Source of the DNA: Chloropicon primus
Lineage: Eukaryota > Chlorophyta > Chloropicophyceae > Chloropicales > Chloropicaceae
DNA length: 64,000 bases
Direction of reading: 5' to 3'
Assembly (NCBI GenBank): GCA_023205875.1
Contig: CP060761.1
Location: forward strand, 186,001-250,000
Positions 8,766 to 18,307 of the stretch are shown here, one piece after another; within the stretch, counting starts at the first letter, position 1; every line of letters starts with the position of its first letter. The notes beneath the pieces are model-generated. The model did no database searches, was not told where the DNA came from, and was given only the letters and a program-made list of their open reading frames with translations. Made by a program: the position numbers and the translations under genes.

Positions 8766-9725
8766 TCATGACGACGACGAGGAGGAGGAGGAGGAGGAGG
8801 AGGACTTTGAGGATGGATATAGGGGGGGGGATAGGGGATCGTGCTGATGCTGATCTTCTGATCGTATTATTGTGTGTTGATCCCCAGTCGTCCAATGTAG
8901 TAGGAGCCTTGTGTTTTCTTCCTGGATAAGTGGTGTGTTCCTGTGTTTCCCAAGTCTAGTGGTGTGCTTGTCACCATCACCATCACCATCTCCCCTCATG
9001 TCCTCCTCCTCCTCCTCCTCGTTGGCGGGCCATATCCTGATTCCTGATGCTGATCTTCTGATCGTATTATTGTGTGTTGATCCCCAGTCGTCCACCCGAG
9101 GCAAACAGACGGAGGGGTCGCGCGGCTTGAGCTCAGACTCTGGTGCTGGAGGGGACGAGAGATCGCACCTCCCTTCCGCTGGTCTCTCGCCGTCTCGTCG
9201 CGCCAAGCTCGCTCGCTTCAGAGCCTGGCTCAAGGAATCGAGCTCGAGCTCGCGCACCGGTGCCTTGCAGGGGCTGCTTTGGCCTGGATCCACCACCACC
9301 CTCCTTGCCCGAGACCGCTGGGCTCGAGACTCCTCTTCACGCTTCCTTCGTGGTAGGACGTCTTTCCTGGCCTCTTCGTTCATCTTCCGCGCCTGTTTCA
9401 GGGATGTCCCCCTCCTGTGCTGCTCAGCCCTGGCTTGCCTCCTCGCCAGCTTGTCCAACTCCTTCCTGGACTTCTCCTCCCTCTGCTTATTCTCTTTGCG
9501 GCGGTTCTCCTCGAACCTCATGCTCCTTCGCCTGGCCACCTTTCTCATTTCATTCACTTTGTCCTCCCTCGCCTTCTCCGCCTTCTCGTTCGCAAGGACC
9601 AGCATCCTTTCCTTCACGGACGCGGACACGGTCCTCCTCACCGTTGTCCTCCCGAAAGATGGACTCTCAAGAGCCATCACCTCACCACCAGCAAGACCGG
9701 TTCCTTTCCCCTCGAGGGCTCCCAT
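8766..9725 (-). CDS. Basic coiled-coil protein, tail uncertain
   Basis: Opens with the ATG at 9723-9725. Residues 35-150 form a very basic, highly charged helix rich in Glu, Lys and Arg (for example RRRSMRFEENRRKENKQREE), like a microtubule- or RNA-associated coiled coil. The second half is Ser- and Pro-rich. The last part, from about 9095 down to 8766, reads through a 50-bp direct duplication in two different frames and ends in a Ser run from a TCC repeat. That tail may therefore contain an unseen intron or be non-coding. Function unknown. Confidence 0.5.
   Translation of the reverse strand: MGALEGKGTGLAGGEVMALESPSFGRTTVRRTVSASVKERMLVLANEKAEKAREDKVNEMRKVARRRSMRFEENRRKENKQREEKSRKELDKLARRQARAEQHRRGTSLKQARKMNEEARKDVLPRRKREEESRAQRSRARRVVVDPGQSSPCKAPVRELELDSLSQALKRASLARRDGERPAEGRCDLSSPPAPESELKPRDPSVCLPRVDDWGSTHNNTIRRSASGIRIWPANEEEEEEDMRGDGDGDGDKHTTRLGKHRNTPLIQEENTRLLLHWTTGDQHTIIRSEDQHQHDPLSPPLYPSSKSSSSSSSSSSSS
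8844..9095. repeat. 50-bp perfect direct repeat, 202 bp apart
   Basis: The same 50 bases, beginning with TGATGCTGATCTTCTGATCG on the plus strand, occur at about 8844-8893 and 9046-9095. The spacing of 202 bp is not a multiple of three, so the two copies are read in different frames of the minus-strand gene. It looks like the remnant of a local tandem duplication, or a duplicated splice region. Confidence 0.85.
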
Positions 9726-10472
9726 TCGACTGGACGCGCCTCACCAAAGGCGTCGTCGACTACCGATACACCCCTTCCCCTCCTCCGAACATCGCCACCC
9801 TCCCTCTGTGCCCCCTCAGACCTCAGCGCACAACCATTGCTTTGGCCATCTGCGTGTGGTCACTTGCAGACCGGCAGGTCTCCATGGCGTTTACTTGAAG
9901 CACACGCCACCTCCGTCGGCAAGCAACACACCATTCGAATGATCTTGAAGCATACTTTCGCAAGATGTTCACCCCTCCTCCACCTTGGTGCCCCTCTGTC
10001 GACAAAACCTCGCCAAGAAGGTCGCCTCCTCCTCCTGCAGCTGCAGCTGTCACACAGTTTGAAGCCACAGAGAAGAGAGAGAGAGAGAGAGAGAGAGACG
10101 GAAGGCGAAAGCGAAAGGAACTCCATTGCCATTGCCGGTGACGGTGCCGTTCCGCACGAGGAGTGGATGTCGGGAGGTCAGCTCAACGACGCCTCGACCT
10201 CGGCCTCGACCTCGGCTTCTCCTCTGCTGGAGGGAAGCGAACCAAGCAAAGCTTGGAAGGATTGATTTGATTTGAATTGATTTGTGTTTGTTTGAGGATT
10301 GGAGGACCCAATCGGTTGGGTTAGGTGGCGAGCGGAGGGTGGGTCATCGTCATCTGTCCGAGACACTTGCTTGCCATCGTGGTGCTGTTGTCGTTGAGCC
10401 AGGAGGAGCCGAAGGAAGCAGCTGGAAAGGCATTCAGCAACGCAACGCATCGCATTTGTAGAGGAAGGAGTG
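9726..10472. promoter_or_regulatory. Divergent upstream region of the coiled-coil gene and DNAJC17
   Basis: About 750 bp between two divergent starts. It holds a (GA)n run at about 10075-10100 and a CGACCT hexamer run near 10193-10213. Open frames crossing it are low complexity and continue into the antisense of neighbours. No gene is supported. Confidence 0.35.
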
Positions 10473-11399
10473 ATGAAGGGCGGAGCGATGTTCAGTGAGT
10501 TTGGGGGGAAGGATGCGTACGCGGTGCTCGGGATCGAGGACGGGCCGGAGTGCTCGCAGGCGGAGATCCGAAAGAGGTACAGGAAGCTGGCCTTGAAGTG
10601 GCACCCTGATAAGAACAAGGGGAGCGAGGCTGAGCGTGCGGCGAGGGAGTTCGACCGGGTCCAGAAGGCATACGACGTGCTGACGGATGAGAAGGCCAAG
10701 GAGGCCCTCGACAATTACCTCAAGTGCCACAAGGAGAGAGAGCTGCGGTACCAGAGGGAGAATGCGAGGCGCCTGAAGATGGTGAGGGAGCTGGAGGAGA
10801 GGGAGAGGGGCTCGTTGCGGGAGAAGGACGAGGCGGAGAAGGCGGCGGACCAGCTAGAGAGAGAGCTGAATCGATTGAGGGAGAAGATGTCGGGGAGGCA
10901 GGGGGGTCAGGCACCCCCTCGCGAGGAGGCGACGACTTCCTCTCACCACGAGCTGGTTTCCGCCGGCGAGAAGAAGAGGTCCCTGAAAGTGAGTTGGAGG
11001 AAGACGGCGAGCGGGAGCGACTACACGGTCGCGGACCTGAGGGAGATCTTCGGCAAGTTCGGCTCCAGTGTCGAGGACGTCGTGGTCAGGGACAAGGGGA
11101 CCAAGGGGGCCGCCATTGTCGTTCTGGAATCGCTGGACAGCTGCAAGAGGGCCCTCGCCACCGTCTGCGGCGAGATCTCCAACCCTCTCCTGGTCGTTCC
11201 CCTCGTCAAAGACGCCGGCGATGGGCCCCAGAAGCCCAAGGCCCCGGAGGAGGCGCCCAAGGGGCTGGGCACGTCCTTCGAGAATGATGTCCTGGCGAAG
11301 CTGCGCGCAGCGGCGGCCGCAAAGAAGAGGCAGAGGGACCAGGGCGACCAAGAAGGCAAAGGCGATTTGGCGAAGAAGCACCAGACCGCGGTGCTGTGA
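10473..11399 (+). CDS. DNAJC17: DNAJC17-like J-domain/RRM protein
   Basis: Single exon, 308 residues from the ATG at 10473. It has a J domain at about residues 13-80 with the HPD motif intact (KWHPDKNKG near 42-50). A charged coiled coil follows at about 80-140. An RNA-recognition-motif fold comes next (about 165-245: SLKVSWRK, LREIFGKFG, GAAIVVLESLDSCKRA). A basic Ala-rich tail closes the protein. This order is specific to the DNAJC17/Cwf23 family, which works with the spliceosome rather than in bulk protein folding. The length is as expected. It is probably nuclear. The gene is convergent with plastid bL28. Confidence 0.85.
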   Translation: MKGGAMFSEFGGKDAYAVLGIEDGPECSQAEIRKRYRKLALKWHPDKNKGSEAERAAREFDRVQKAYDVLTDEKAKEALDNYLKCHKERELRYQRENARRLKMVRELEERERGSLREKDEAEKAADQLERELNRLREKMSGRQGGQAPPREEATTSSHHELVSAGEKKRSLKVSWRKTASGSDYTVADLREIFGKFGSSVEDVVVRDKGTKGAAIVVLESLDSCKRALATVCGEISNPLLVVPLVKDAGDGPQKPKAPEEAPKGLGTSFENDVLAKLRAAAAAKKRQRDQGDQEGKGDLAKKHQTAVL

Positions 11400-11533
11400 G
11401 GAGGAGGTCCCTTTGCCGTCGTTTCGTTTGCACAAACAGTGTAGAACTTAATCACGTGTATACAAAAAGAAACCCATTCCGTCGATTTACCAGAACGCGC
11501 TCTCACATTTTTTTTTCCTGCCAGAAAAGACGC

Positions 11534-12274
11534 TCAGAGCTTGTAGCCGTGCGCCTCTGCGTACTTCTTCTGCCTGTGCTTCTCGCTAAGCACGGGGCCC
11601 AGCTGCATGGACCTGTCGAGGACGTCCTTGGCCTCCCTGGCGAGCTCGTGGTCGCTCTCGGAGAGCTTCCTCAGGTTGAGGAGCTTGCTGTCCTCCTTGG
11701 CGTCGCCCGTGAGGGTGAGCTTGGAGAGGAGTGCGTTGCACTCGGCGGCGAGCGGGTGGTCGCTCTTCGCCAGCTTCTCTAGGTTCACCATCTTCCTCTT
11801 GTCCTTGGGAAGGACCCTACCGTGGAGCTGGACGTTCCCGTCCTCCTTCTGCTGCTTCTTCCACTGCTTCCTGGCCTCCGACTCGTCCAGCTGGAACGGG
11901 AGCTTCCAGAGGTCGATTCCAGCCTGCTTCGCGGCTGCCTCTATCCCGTTCTTCTCCACCGTCTTCATGCCCTTGGCGCTCAGCCTCAGCTTCACCCACC
12001 TGTTTCCACGAGGCCAGTACACCCTCTTCACGTGGAGGTTCACATGCTGCAAGCGCTTCGTTCTCACGTGGGAGTGAGACACGGAGTACCCATTGTTCGC
12101 TGTCTTCCCAGTGATGCGACACCACTTGCCGTTCAACTCCTGGCCCTGCTTGGCCTTGCAAGACACCTCCAGCGCGCTCACCCTCGGGGCAGCAGCCGCG
12201 CTCGACCTCCGACTCCTCGCCACCAAGAGCGTCCCCCTCGTCGCCGCCTTCGATCCCAGAGCCAGACCCTTCAT
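11534..12274 (-). CDS. RPL28: Plastid ribosomal protein bL28, nucleus-encoded, with long C-terminal extension
   Basis: 246 residues from the ATG at 12272-12274. Residues 1-38 are basic and Ser/Ala-rich, a plastid transit peptide. The bL28 core follows at about 45-115: [20 protein letters not shown], then [16 protein letters not shown] and [19 protein letters not shown]. These are the hallmark blocks of the family. Bacterial bL28 stops soon after. Here a further 130 residues follow, charged and helical, with two related segments ([20 protein letters not shown] and [20 protein letters not shown]) that look like an internal duplication. The protein sits in the large subunit of the plastid ribosome. 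The extension is unusual in length. Confidence 0.85.
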   Translation of the reverse strand: MKGLALGSKAATRGTLLVARSRRSSAAAAPRVSALEVSCKAKQGQELNGKWCRITGKTANNGYSVSHSHVRTKRLQHVNLHVKRVYWPRGNRWVKLRLSAKGMKTVEKNGIEAAAKQAGIDLWKLPFQLDESEARKQWKKQQKEDGNVQLHGRVLPKDKRKMVNLEKLAKSDHPLAAECNALLSKLTLTGDAKEDSKLLNLRKLSESDHELAREAKDVLDRSMQLGPVLSEKHRQKKYAEAHGYKL

Positions 12275-12916
12275 CACTCCACTCCACTCTCCTCTTCAGA
12301 AAAGAGCAAAAACAAAAACCAGACCGAAACCGTCTCAGTCCCGGGCCAAAATCCTCGACCGAGGGGTCGTTCGAAAGAGAAAGAAGAGAGTCGTGCGTCG
12401 AGCCCTAGTCCGCGTCGAGTGGACGCGCCCCTTCGCTCTGCAGAACACGTACCTTTGCGCGATAAGTTCGGTCCCTCGAGACCTGTTTTGGATAAGAAAG
12501 AAAAAATTTGCGGCTGAGAGGCACAATATTTACTTAGAAATGTAATAGGAAATGTGCGAGTAAAGGGATTTCATTGTTTTGATGCTTTTTTTTTGGCGGG
12601 AGATGGAGATGGAGCTTGAACGAGACGACGAGGAGGTGCTTGAACGAGGACTGGTTACGTCTTCTGTTGCGACAGGCACTGACACACACAGGCACAGGCA
12701 CACACTGTCTCTCTCTCTCTCGCGCGCGCGCGCGCCGCAGCGTTACGTTCATTCGTTCGTTCTTTTTTCCTGCCTGTTTGGTTTGTGCTCGCATCTATTT
12801 ATGTCGATGGAGAGTATGTTGTGGTCCTCCTCGTGAGCATGAGAGCGTTGCGAGTTTGAGGACGAGGTTGGGGGTACCTGTGCTGCTTGTTCTGTTCGGC
12901 CTCGAGGTTGCGCCAG
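12275..12916. promoter_or_regulatory. Divergent upstream region of bL28 and the F-box/WD40 gene
   Basis: 640 bp with no supported gene. It contains a short CACACA/GGCACA-type tract and a CGCG-rich run (about 12675-12740), and a T-rich stretch near 12583-12592. Promoter role is inferred from the divergent starts. Confidence 0.3.
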
Positions 12917-14914
12917 ATGTCATCGTCTCATCATCCGTCGAGGGGAAGGGGTGGGAGGAGGGAGGCCTCGTTGCCGATAGATGTGGCTTCGACGTCGTCG
13001 TCGTCGTATCTGTCGTCTCCCTCGGCGAGTCGTGCGGCGAGGTTCTCCCCTGCGCTCGGGACGAGTCCGACCTCATCGAGCTATGGGTCGTCGCCCAAGC
13101 TGGGCTCGGCGAGCACGGCGAGCGCGGCCAAGTCCTGGTACGCGAAGATGAAGTACTCCGACTTGTACGACACCTCGGACATCGAGGTCGGCTTCCTGAA
13201 GGACGAGGTGGGGGAGAAGCGCAGGAGCGGGATGGGCGCTTGGAGCGAGCGGGTCCAGAGTGTCATCGTGGACCTGCCGTTCGAGGAGTTTGCCCGGGAG
13301 GTGGACAGCTACAAGAAGACCAGCGCGGGTGATGTTGGTGGCGAAGGGGGGCGGCCCCAGAAGCACAACCACTTTCACAGAGTCAAGTACTTCAAGAAGA
13401 AGGGAGGGGGGGAGGGGGAGGGGGGGGAGGTCCTGTGGGAGGCGCCCCTCTCGAGGAGGGAGAGGCAGACGCAAAACTTCTCGCCGTCGCCATCGGCCGG
13501 GGGGAGCCCGAGGTCGTATTCGTGCTCGCCGCTCAACTCCCTGATGGGCGGGCTGTCCGTGCGGCTTGCGGCGGACGAGTCCCGGTACGCGTGCACGGAG
13601 GACGTCCTGCCTGACGAGGCCTGGCTCCTCATCCTGGAGGAGATTGGGGTGAAGGAGCTGTGCGTCGTTTGCTCGGTGTCCAAGCACCTCAATGGCCTGG
13701 TGCACTCGTCCCCCTACCTCTGGATGAAGCTGTACAAGAATACCTTTGGGATCGAGCCAGAGACCGAGTGGAGCGCAAAGGTCGTGAAGCACGTCCTGTG
13801 CAAGAGCGAAAGGAGCGCCTCGAAGTGGCTCGATGCCAAGCCGAGCAAGAAGTACGTGGGTTTCAAGTCCACCGCCGTCCTCACGATGGACGACTCCCAC
13901 GCGATCAGCGGGGACGGGCAGAACTTGAGGGTCTGGGTCCACAAGAACGACAGGAGGATCAAGACCCTCAAGGGCCACACGGCCAACATCAGCTGCATAG
14001 GGTTCGACACGAACCATATATCGAGCGGCGACGTCACGGGACACTTGAAGCTGTGGAGCATGGACGAGCTGAGGAACATCAGGTCCCTCCGGGCGCACGC
14101 CGACACCGTGTCCGACACCCTTCACTTTCAGACGCTCTGCATCACGTGCTCGCTGGACGGCTTCATCAAGGTGTGGGACGCGGCCCAGGCGCACCCCCTG
14201 GTGCTCACCCTGGAGGGGAACGCCAGGCTGTACAACATGTGCATGCACGGGGCGAGGAACAGGCTGTATTCTGTGGGATCCGATATCGTTGGCTGGGACC
14301 TGGAGACGGCGCAGCCCGCCCTGCGGATCCGGGAGGACGAGACCATGATCACGGACCCCGACGAGTACTACGGGTACCCCGTCGACGTGTGGCCGGGGAC
14401 GGGGAACTGCTCCAAGGCCCTGGCGAACAACGGCAACCTCCTCGCTTCCGCCGGCAAGGGCATCGTCAACGTTTACGACATCAGGACGAGTGAGAGGTGC
14501 TGCACCTGGGACGTGGGCGAGGGGTTCGACCGGGACGTTCAGGGGGACGTCACCGGGCTGGACTTGGACGACTGGAAGCTCGTGGTCGGGTTCAAGGGAA
14601 GGGAGGGAATAGGCGTGTACGACGTCAGGTCGGCGTCCAGCGGGAGCATGAAGACGGAGCCCGTGATGGAGCTCAGGCCCCCCGAAAGGAGCAGGAGGAT
14701 CGCGTGCTTCGGGGTCTTCGACTCGTACGCCGTGGCCGGCCTCGAGGGGGACCACCAGTGCTACCTGTGGAACTTTGACCAGACCCACGTCGCGGAGGGC
14801 GGCTCGGACGACGACGACGAGGCGAGGCACGCCCACCAGTCCAGGAAGCAGAAGAAGAAGAAGGGAAGGTGCGCCAAGGAGAGGAAGAAGTACCCCAAGA
14901 GAACGACGCGGTGA
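12917..14914 (+). CDS. F-box/WD40-repeat protein
   Basis: Single exon, 665 residues from the ATG at 12917. A Ser-rich, disordered N-terminus of about 220 residues leads to an F-box at about 231-278 (LPDEAWLLILEEIGVKELC, then a Trp-containing LWMKLYKN). WD40 repeats follow from about residue 325, including RIKTLKGHTANISCIGFD, KLWSMDELRNIRSLRAHAD and GFIKVWDAAQ. The tail is acidic then Lys-rich. F-box/WD40 proteins pick substrates for SCF ubiquitin ligases; the substrate is unknown. The last 248 bp of coding sequence and the 3' UTR form the left part of the 1,523-bp unit that is triplicated downstream. Confidence 0.85.
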   Translation: MSSSHHPSRGRGGRREASLPIDVASTSSSSYLSSPSASRAARFSPALGTSPTSSSYGSSPKLGSASTASAAKSWYAKMKYSDLYDTSDIEVGFLKDEVGEKRRSGMGAWSERVQSVIVDLPFEEFAREVDSYKKTSAGDVGGEGGRPQKHNHFHRVKYFKKKGGGEGEGGEVLWEAPLSRRERQTQNFSPSPSAGGSPRSYSCSPLNSLMGGLSVRLAADESRYACTEDVLPDEAWLLILEEIGVKELCVVCSVSKHLNGLVHSSPYLWMKLYKNTFGIEPETEWSAKVVKHVLCKSERSASKWLDAKPSKKYVGFKSTAVLTMDDSHAISGDGQNLRVWVHKNDRRIKTLKGHTANISCIGFDTNHISSGDVTGHLKLWSMDELRNIRSLRAHADTVSDTLHFQTLCITCSLDGFIKVWDAAQAHPLVLTLEGNARLYNMCMHGARNRLYSVGSDIVGWDLETAQPALRIREDETMITDPDEYYGYPVDVWPGTGNCSKALANNGNLLASAGKGIVNVYDIRTSERCCTWDVGEGFDRDVQGDVTGLDLDDWKLVVGFKGREGIGVYDVRSASSGSMKTEPVMELRPPERSRRIACFGVFDSYAVAGLEGDHQCYLWNFDQTHVAEGGSDDDDEARHAHQSRKQKKKKGRCAKERKKYPKRTTR

Positions 14915-14979
14915 TTGATTGATGTGATGAACGATGATGATGGTGATGGTGGTGGTTGGGGGCCGGACCCATTGCACAC

Positions 14980-15261
14980 ATCATACTAATACTTTACTTT
15001 ATTATATAATAAGGCTGCATGTCTGTCTCCATGTATGACCAAAATTTTCGGTCAGGGGTTGTGATCAAAATTTCGAGATGACAAATCTGTGATCGAATTG
15101 GCAGCGGAGACCGCTCGTAACGGCTCACGGCCCCCTCGCCGGGGTAAGGTCGAGGGCGCGGCGCACTGCCTGACACAAATACGAACGACCTCGTCGACCA
15201 AGGACGAAGCATTACCAACATTCACAACGTACGAGCAACGACAGCACCAACACCAACAACG
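14980..15261 (+). promoter_or_regulatory. Upstream region of the secreted-repeat gene (present three times)
   Basis: An AT-rich island in GC-rich surroundings begins with TACTTTACTTTATTATATAA near 14992-15011. It is followed by a nested palindrome, TGACCAAAATTTTCGGTCA (15036-15054), with an AAAATTTT core, and then by a related TGATCAAAATTTCGAGATGA about 10 bp later. The last 60 bp before the ATG are rich in CAACA, a typical unstructured leader. The same region lies 1,523 and 3,046 bp downstream, before the other two copies. Regulatory function is inferred. Confidence 0.5.
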
Positions 15262-16110
15262 ATGAAGGCCTCAGCAATTGCCTTGTCTCTCCTCCTGGCT
15301 GCTGCTCCGGGAGCAGTCCAAGGAACGAGACAGCTCCAAGCCGGTGGCGCGAAGGGTGCAGAGCTTGTTTTGTCCAACGGGCTCTATCAGGGCCTCTCCG
15401 GGCCGGCGCTCAAGACCTACCACGAGGTCGTGCCTCATGCCAACTTCGGGGGCCACCGCATCGCGAACCCCGCCGGGCACGCCGACTATGATTACATCCG
15501 CAACCACGACGGGGGCAACCAGGGAAGCGTGACCGGTGTTCTCAGGCACGACGGCGAGGGGGCTGCCGAGGGTGTCGGCAGCGTTCTCTTCAAGCACGTC
15601 ATCGAGCACGAGCCGTGGAACCCCAACAGGACTCCTGGCCCTCACCCAGAGTGGGGAAGGCCCGAGATCCCAGCGTCCGCTCGCAACAACAAGGACCACG
15701 AGACCGTGTACGGAAGGAGGAAGCTCCAAGCCGGTGGCGCGAAGGGTGCAGAGCTTGTTTTGTCCAACGGGCTCTATCAGGGCCTCTCCGGGCCGGCGCT
15801 CAAGACCTACCACGAGGTCGTGCCTCATGCCAACTTCGGGGGCCACCGCATCGCGAACCCCGCCGGGCACGCCGACTATGATTACATCCGCAACCACGAC
15901 GGGGGCAACCAGGGAAGCGTGACCGGTGTTCTCAGGCACGACGGCGAGGGGGCTGCCGAGGGTGTCGGCAGCGTTCTCTTCAAGCACGTCATCGAGCACG
16001 AGCCGTGGAACCCCAACAGGACTCCTGGCCCTCACCCAGAGTGGGGAAGGCCCGAGATCCCAGCGTCCGCTCGCAACAACAAGGACCACGAGACCGTGTA
16101 CGGAAGGTAG
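15262..16110 (+). CDS. Secreted protein of two identical 130-residue repeats, copy 1
   Basis: 282 residues, no intron. Residues 1-21 form a clear signal peptide (MKASAIALSLLLAAAPGAVQ). The rest is two head-to-tail repeats with a period of exactly 130 residues (390 bp), starting at Leu25 and Leu155 and identical in DNA. Each repeat has no Cys, is rich in Gly, His, Asn and Pro, and carries TYHEVVPHANFGGHRIANP and WNPNRTPGPHPEWGRPEIP. A basic site, GRRK, lies between the repeats, and the protein ends in YGR. The mature chain could be cut into two 130-residue units by a kexin-like protease. Leu-Gln follows an Arg-x at each repeat start (TRQLQ; RRKLQ). I recognise no family. Extracellular, cell-wall or scale location is inferred from the signal peptide only. 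Confidence 0.85.
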   Translation: MKASAIALSLLLAAAPGAVQGTRQLQAGGAKGAELVLSNGLYQGLSGPALKTYHEVVPHANFGGHRIANPAGHADYDYIRNHDGGNQGSVTGVLRHDGEGAAEGVGSVLFKHVIEHEPWNPNRTPGPHPEWGRPEIPASARNNKDHETVYGRRKLQAGGAKGAELVLSNGLYQGLSGPALKTYHEVVPHANFGGHRIANPAGHADYDYIRNHDGGNQGSVTGVLRHDGEGAAEGVGSVLFKHVIEHEPWNPNRTPGPHPEWGRPEIPASARNNKDHETVYGR

Positions 16111-16189
16111 CTGGCTTGAGAGCTGAGGCACAAAAGCACACGCGACGTATCTAATTTATGTAGTCTATTCATTCATATTTACAACCTCT

Positions 16190-16437
16190 TGGAGCTCAGG
16201 CCCCCCGAAAGGAGCAGGAGGATCGCGTGCTTCGGGGTCTTCGACTCGTACGCCGTGGCCGGCCTCGAGGGGGACCACCAGTGCTACCTGTGGAACTTTG
16301 ACCAGACCCACGTCGCGGAGGGCGGCTCGGACGACGACGACGAGGCGAGGCACGCCCACCAGTCCAGGAAGCAGAAGAAGAAGAAGGGAAGGTGCGCCAA
16401 GGAGAGGAAGAAGTACCCCAAGAGAACGACGCGGTGA
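16190..16437 (+). pseudogene. Duplicated 3' end of the F-box/WD40 gene, fragment 1
   Basis: This repeats the last 248 bp of the F-box/WD40 coding sequence (from ELRPPERSRR to the stop) as the left end of unit 2. It lacks a promoter of its own and an ATG near its start. It is a passenger of the duplication and probably acts only as the 3' UTR of the preceding gene copy. Confidence 0.85.
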
Positions 16438-16784
16438 TTGATTGATGTGATGAACGATGATGATGGTGATGGTGGTGGTTGGGGGCCGGACCCATTGCAC
16501 ACATCATACTAATACTTTACTTTATTATATAATAAGGCTGCATGTCTGTCTCCATGTATGACCAAAATTTTCGGTCAGGGGTTGTGATCAAAATTTCGAG
16601 ATGACAAATCTGTGATCGAATTGGCAGCGGAGACCGCTCGTAACGGCTCACGGCCCCCTCGCCGGGGTAAGGTCGAGGGCGCGGCGCACTGCCTGACACA
16701 AATACGAACGACCTCGTCGACCAAGGACGAAGCATTACCAACATTCACAACGTACGAGCAACGACAGCACCAACACCAACAACG

Positions 16785-17633
16785 ATGAAGGCCTCAGCAA
16801 TTGCCTTGTCTCTCCTCCTGGCTGCTGCTCCGGGAGCAGTCCAAGGAACGAGACAGCTCCAAGCCGGTGGCGCGAAGGGTGCAGAGCTTGTTTTGTCCAA
16901 CGGGCTCTATCAGGGCCTCTCCGGGCCGGCGCTCAAGACCTACCACGAGGTCGTGCCTCATGCCAACTTCGGGGGCCACCGCATCGCGAACCCCGCCGGG
17001 CACGCCGACTATGATTACATCCGCAACCACGACGGGGGCAACCAGGGAAGCGTGACCGGTGTTCTCAGGCACGACGGCGAGGGGGCTGCCGAGGGTGTCG
17101 GCAGCGTTCTCTTCAAGCACGTCATCGAGCACGAGCCGTGGAACCCCAACAGGACTCCTGGCCCTCACCCAGAGTGGGGAAGGCCCGAGATCCCAGCGTC
17201 CGCTCGCAACAACAAGGACCACGAGACCGTGTACGGAAGGAGGAAGCTCCAAGCCGGTGGCGCGAAGGGTGCAGAGCTTGTTTTGTCCAACGGGCTCTAT
17301 CAGGGCCTCTCCGGGCCGGCGCTCAAGACCTACCACGAGGTCGTGCCTCATGCCAACTTCGGGGGCCACCGCATCGCGAACCCCGCCGGGCACGCCGACT
17401 ATGATTACATCCGCAACCACGACGGGGGCAACCAGGGAAGCGTGACCGGTGTTCTCAGGCACGACGGCGAGGGGGCTGCCGAGGGTGTCGGCAGCGTTCT
17501 CTTCAAGCACGTCATCGAGCACGAGCCGTGGAACCCCAACAGGACTCCTGGCCCTCACCCAGAGTGGGGAAGGCCCGAGATCCCAGCGTCCGCTCGCAAC
17601 AACAAGGACCACGAGACCGTGTACGGAAGGTAG
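16785..17633 (+). CDS. Secreted protein of two identical 130-residue repeats, copy 2
   Basis: Identical in DNA and protein to copy 1 over the full 849 bp as far as I can see, with the same signal peptide, two 130-residue repeats, GRRK junction and YGR end. It has its own copy of the AT-rich upstream island, so it should be expressed like copy 1. It raises the gene dose; no divergence suggests a new role. Confidence 0.85.
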   Translation: MKASAIALSLLLAAAPGAVQGTRQLQAGGAKGAELVLSNGLYQGLSGPALKTYHEVVPHANFGGHRIANPAGHADYDYIRNHDGGNQGSVTGVLRHDGEGAAEGVGSVLFKHVIEHEPWNPNRTPGPHPEWGRPEIPASARNNKDHETVYGRRKLQAGGAKGAELVLSNGLYQGLSGPALKTYHEVVPHANFGGHRIANPAGHADYDYIRNHDGGNQGSVTGVLRHDGEGAAEGVGSVLFKHVIEHEPWNPNRTPGPHPEWGRPEIPASARNNKDHETVYGR

Positions 17634-17712
17634 CTGGCTTGAGAGCTGAGGCACAAAAGCACACGCGACGTATCTAATTTATGTAGTCTATTCATTCATA
17701 TTTACAACCTCT

Positions 17713-17960
17713 TGGAGCTCAGGCCCCCCGAAAGGAGCAGGAGGATCGCGTGCTTCGGGGTCTTCGACTCGTACGCCGTGGCCGGCCTCGAGGGGGACCA
17801 CCAGTGCTACCTGTGGAACTTTGACCAGACCCACGTCGCGGAGGGCGGCTCGGACGACGACGACGAGGCGAGGCACGCCCACCAGTCCAGGAAGCAGAAG
17901 AAGAAGAAGGGAAGGTGCGCCAAGGAGAGGAAGAAGTACCCCAAGAGAACGACGCGGTGA
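17713..17960 (+). pseudogene. Duplicated 3' end of the F-box/WD40 gene, fragment 2
   Basis: Same passenger fragment as in unit 2, here at the left end of unit 3. It is identical to the end of the parent gene and non-functional as a gene by itself. Confidence 0.85.
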
Positions 17961-18307
17961 TTGATTGATGTGATGAACGATGATGATGGTGATGGTGGTG
18001 GTTGGGGGCCGGACCCATTGCACACATCATACTAATACTTTACTTTATTATATAATAAGGCTGCATGTCTGTCTCCATGTATGACCAAAATTTTCGGTCA
18101 GGGGTTGTGATCAAAATTTCGAGATGACAAATCTGTGATCGAATTGGCAGCGGAGACCGCTCGTAACGGCTCACGGCCCCCTCGCCGGGGTAAGGTCGAG
18201 GGCGCGGCGCACTGCCTGACACAAATACGAACGACCTCGTCGACCAAGGACGAAGCATTACCAACATTCACAACGTACGAGCAACGACAGCACCAACACC
18301 AACAACG

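Noticed and set aside
13073-14977. 634-codon minus-strand frame over the F-box/WD40 gene
   Set aside because: It is open because of GC-rich codon bias in the sense gene; it shows no domain, and the sense frame has F-box and WD40 motifs.
15271-16131. 286-codon antisense frame over each secreted-repeat gene
   Set aside because: Same bias effect. The sense frame has a signal peptide and the antisense has none. Its repeat identity merely mirrors the sense repeat.
16190-17960. The two short WD40-like reading frames as extra genes
   Set aside because: They are exact copies of the last 82 codons of the F-box/WD40 gene carried along by the triplication, without start or promoter.
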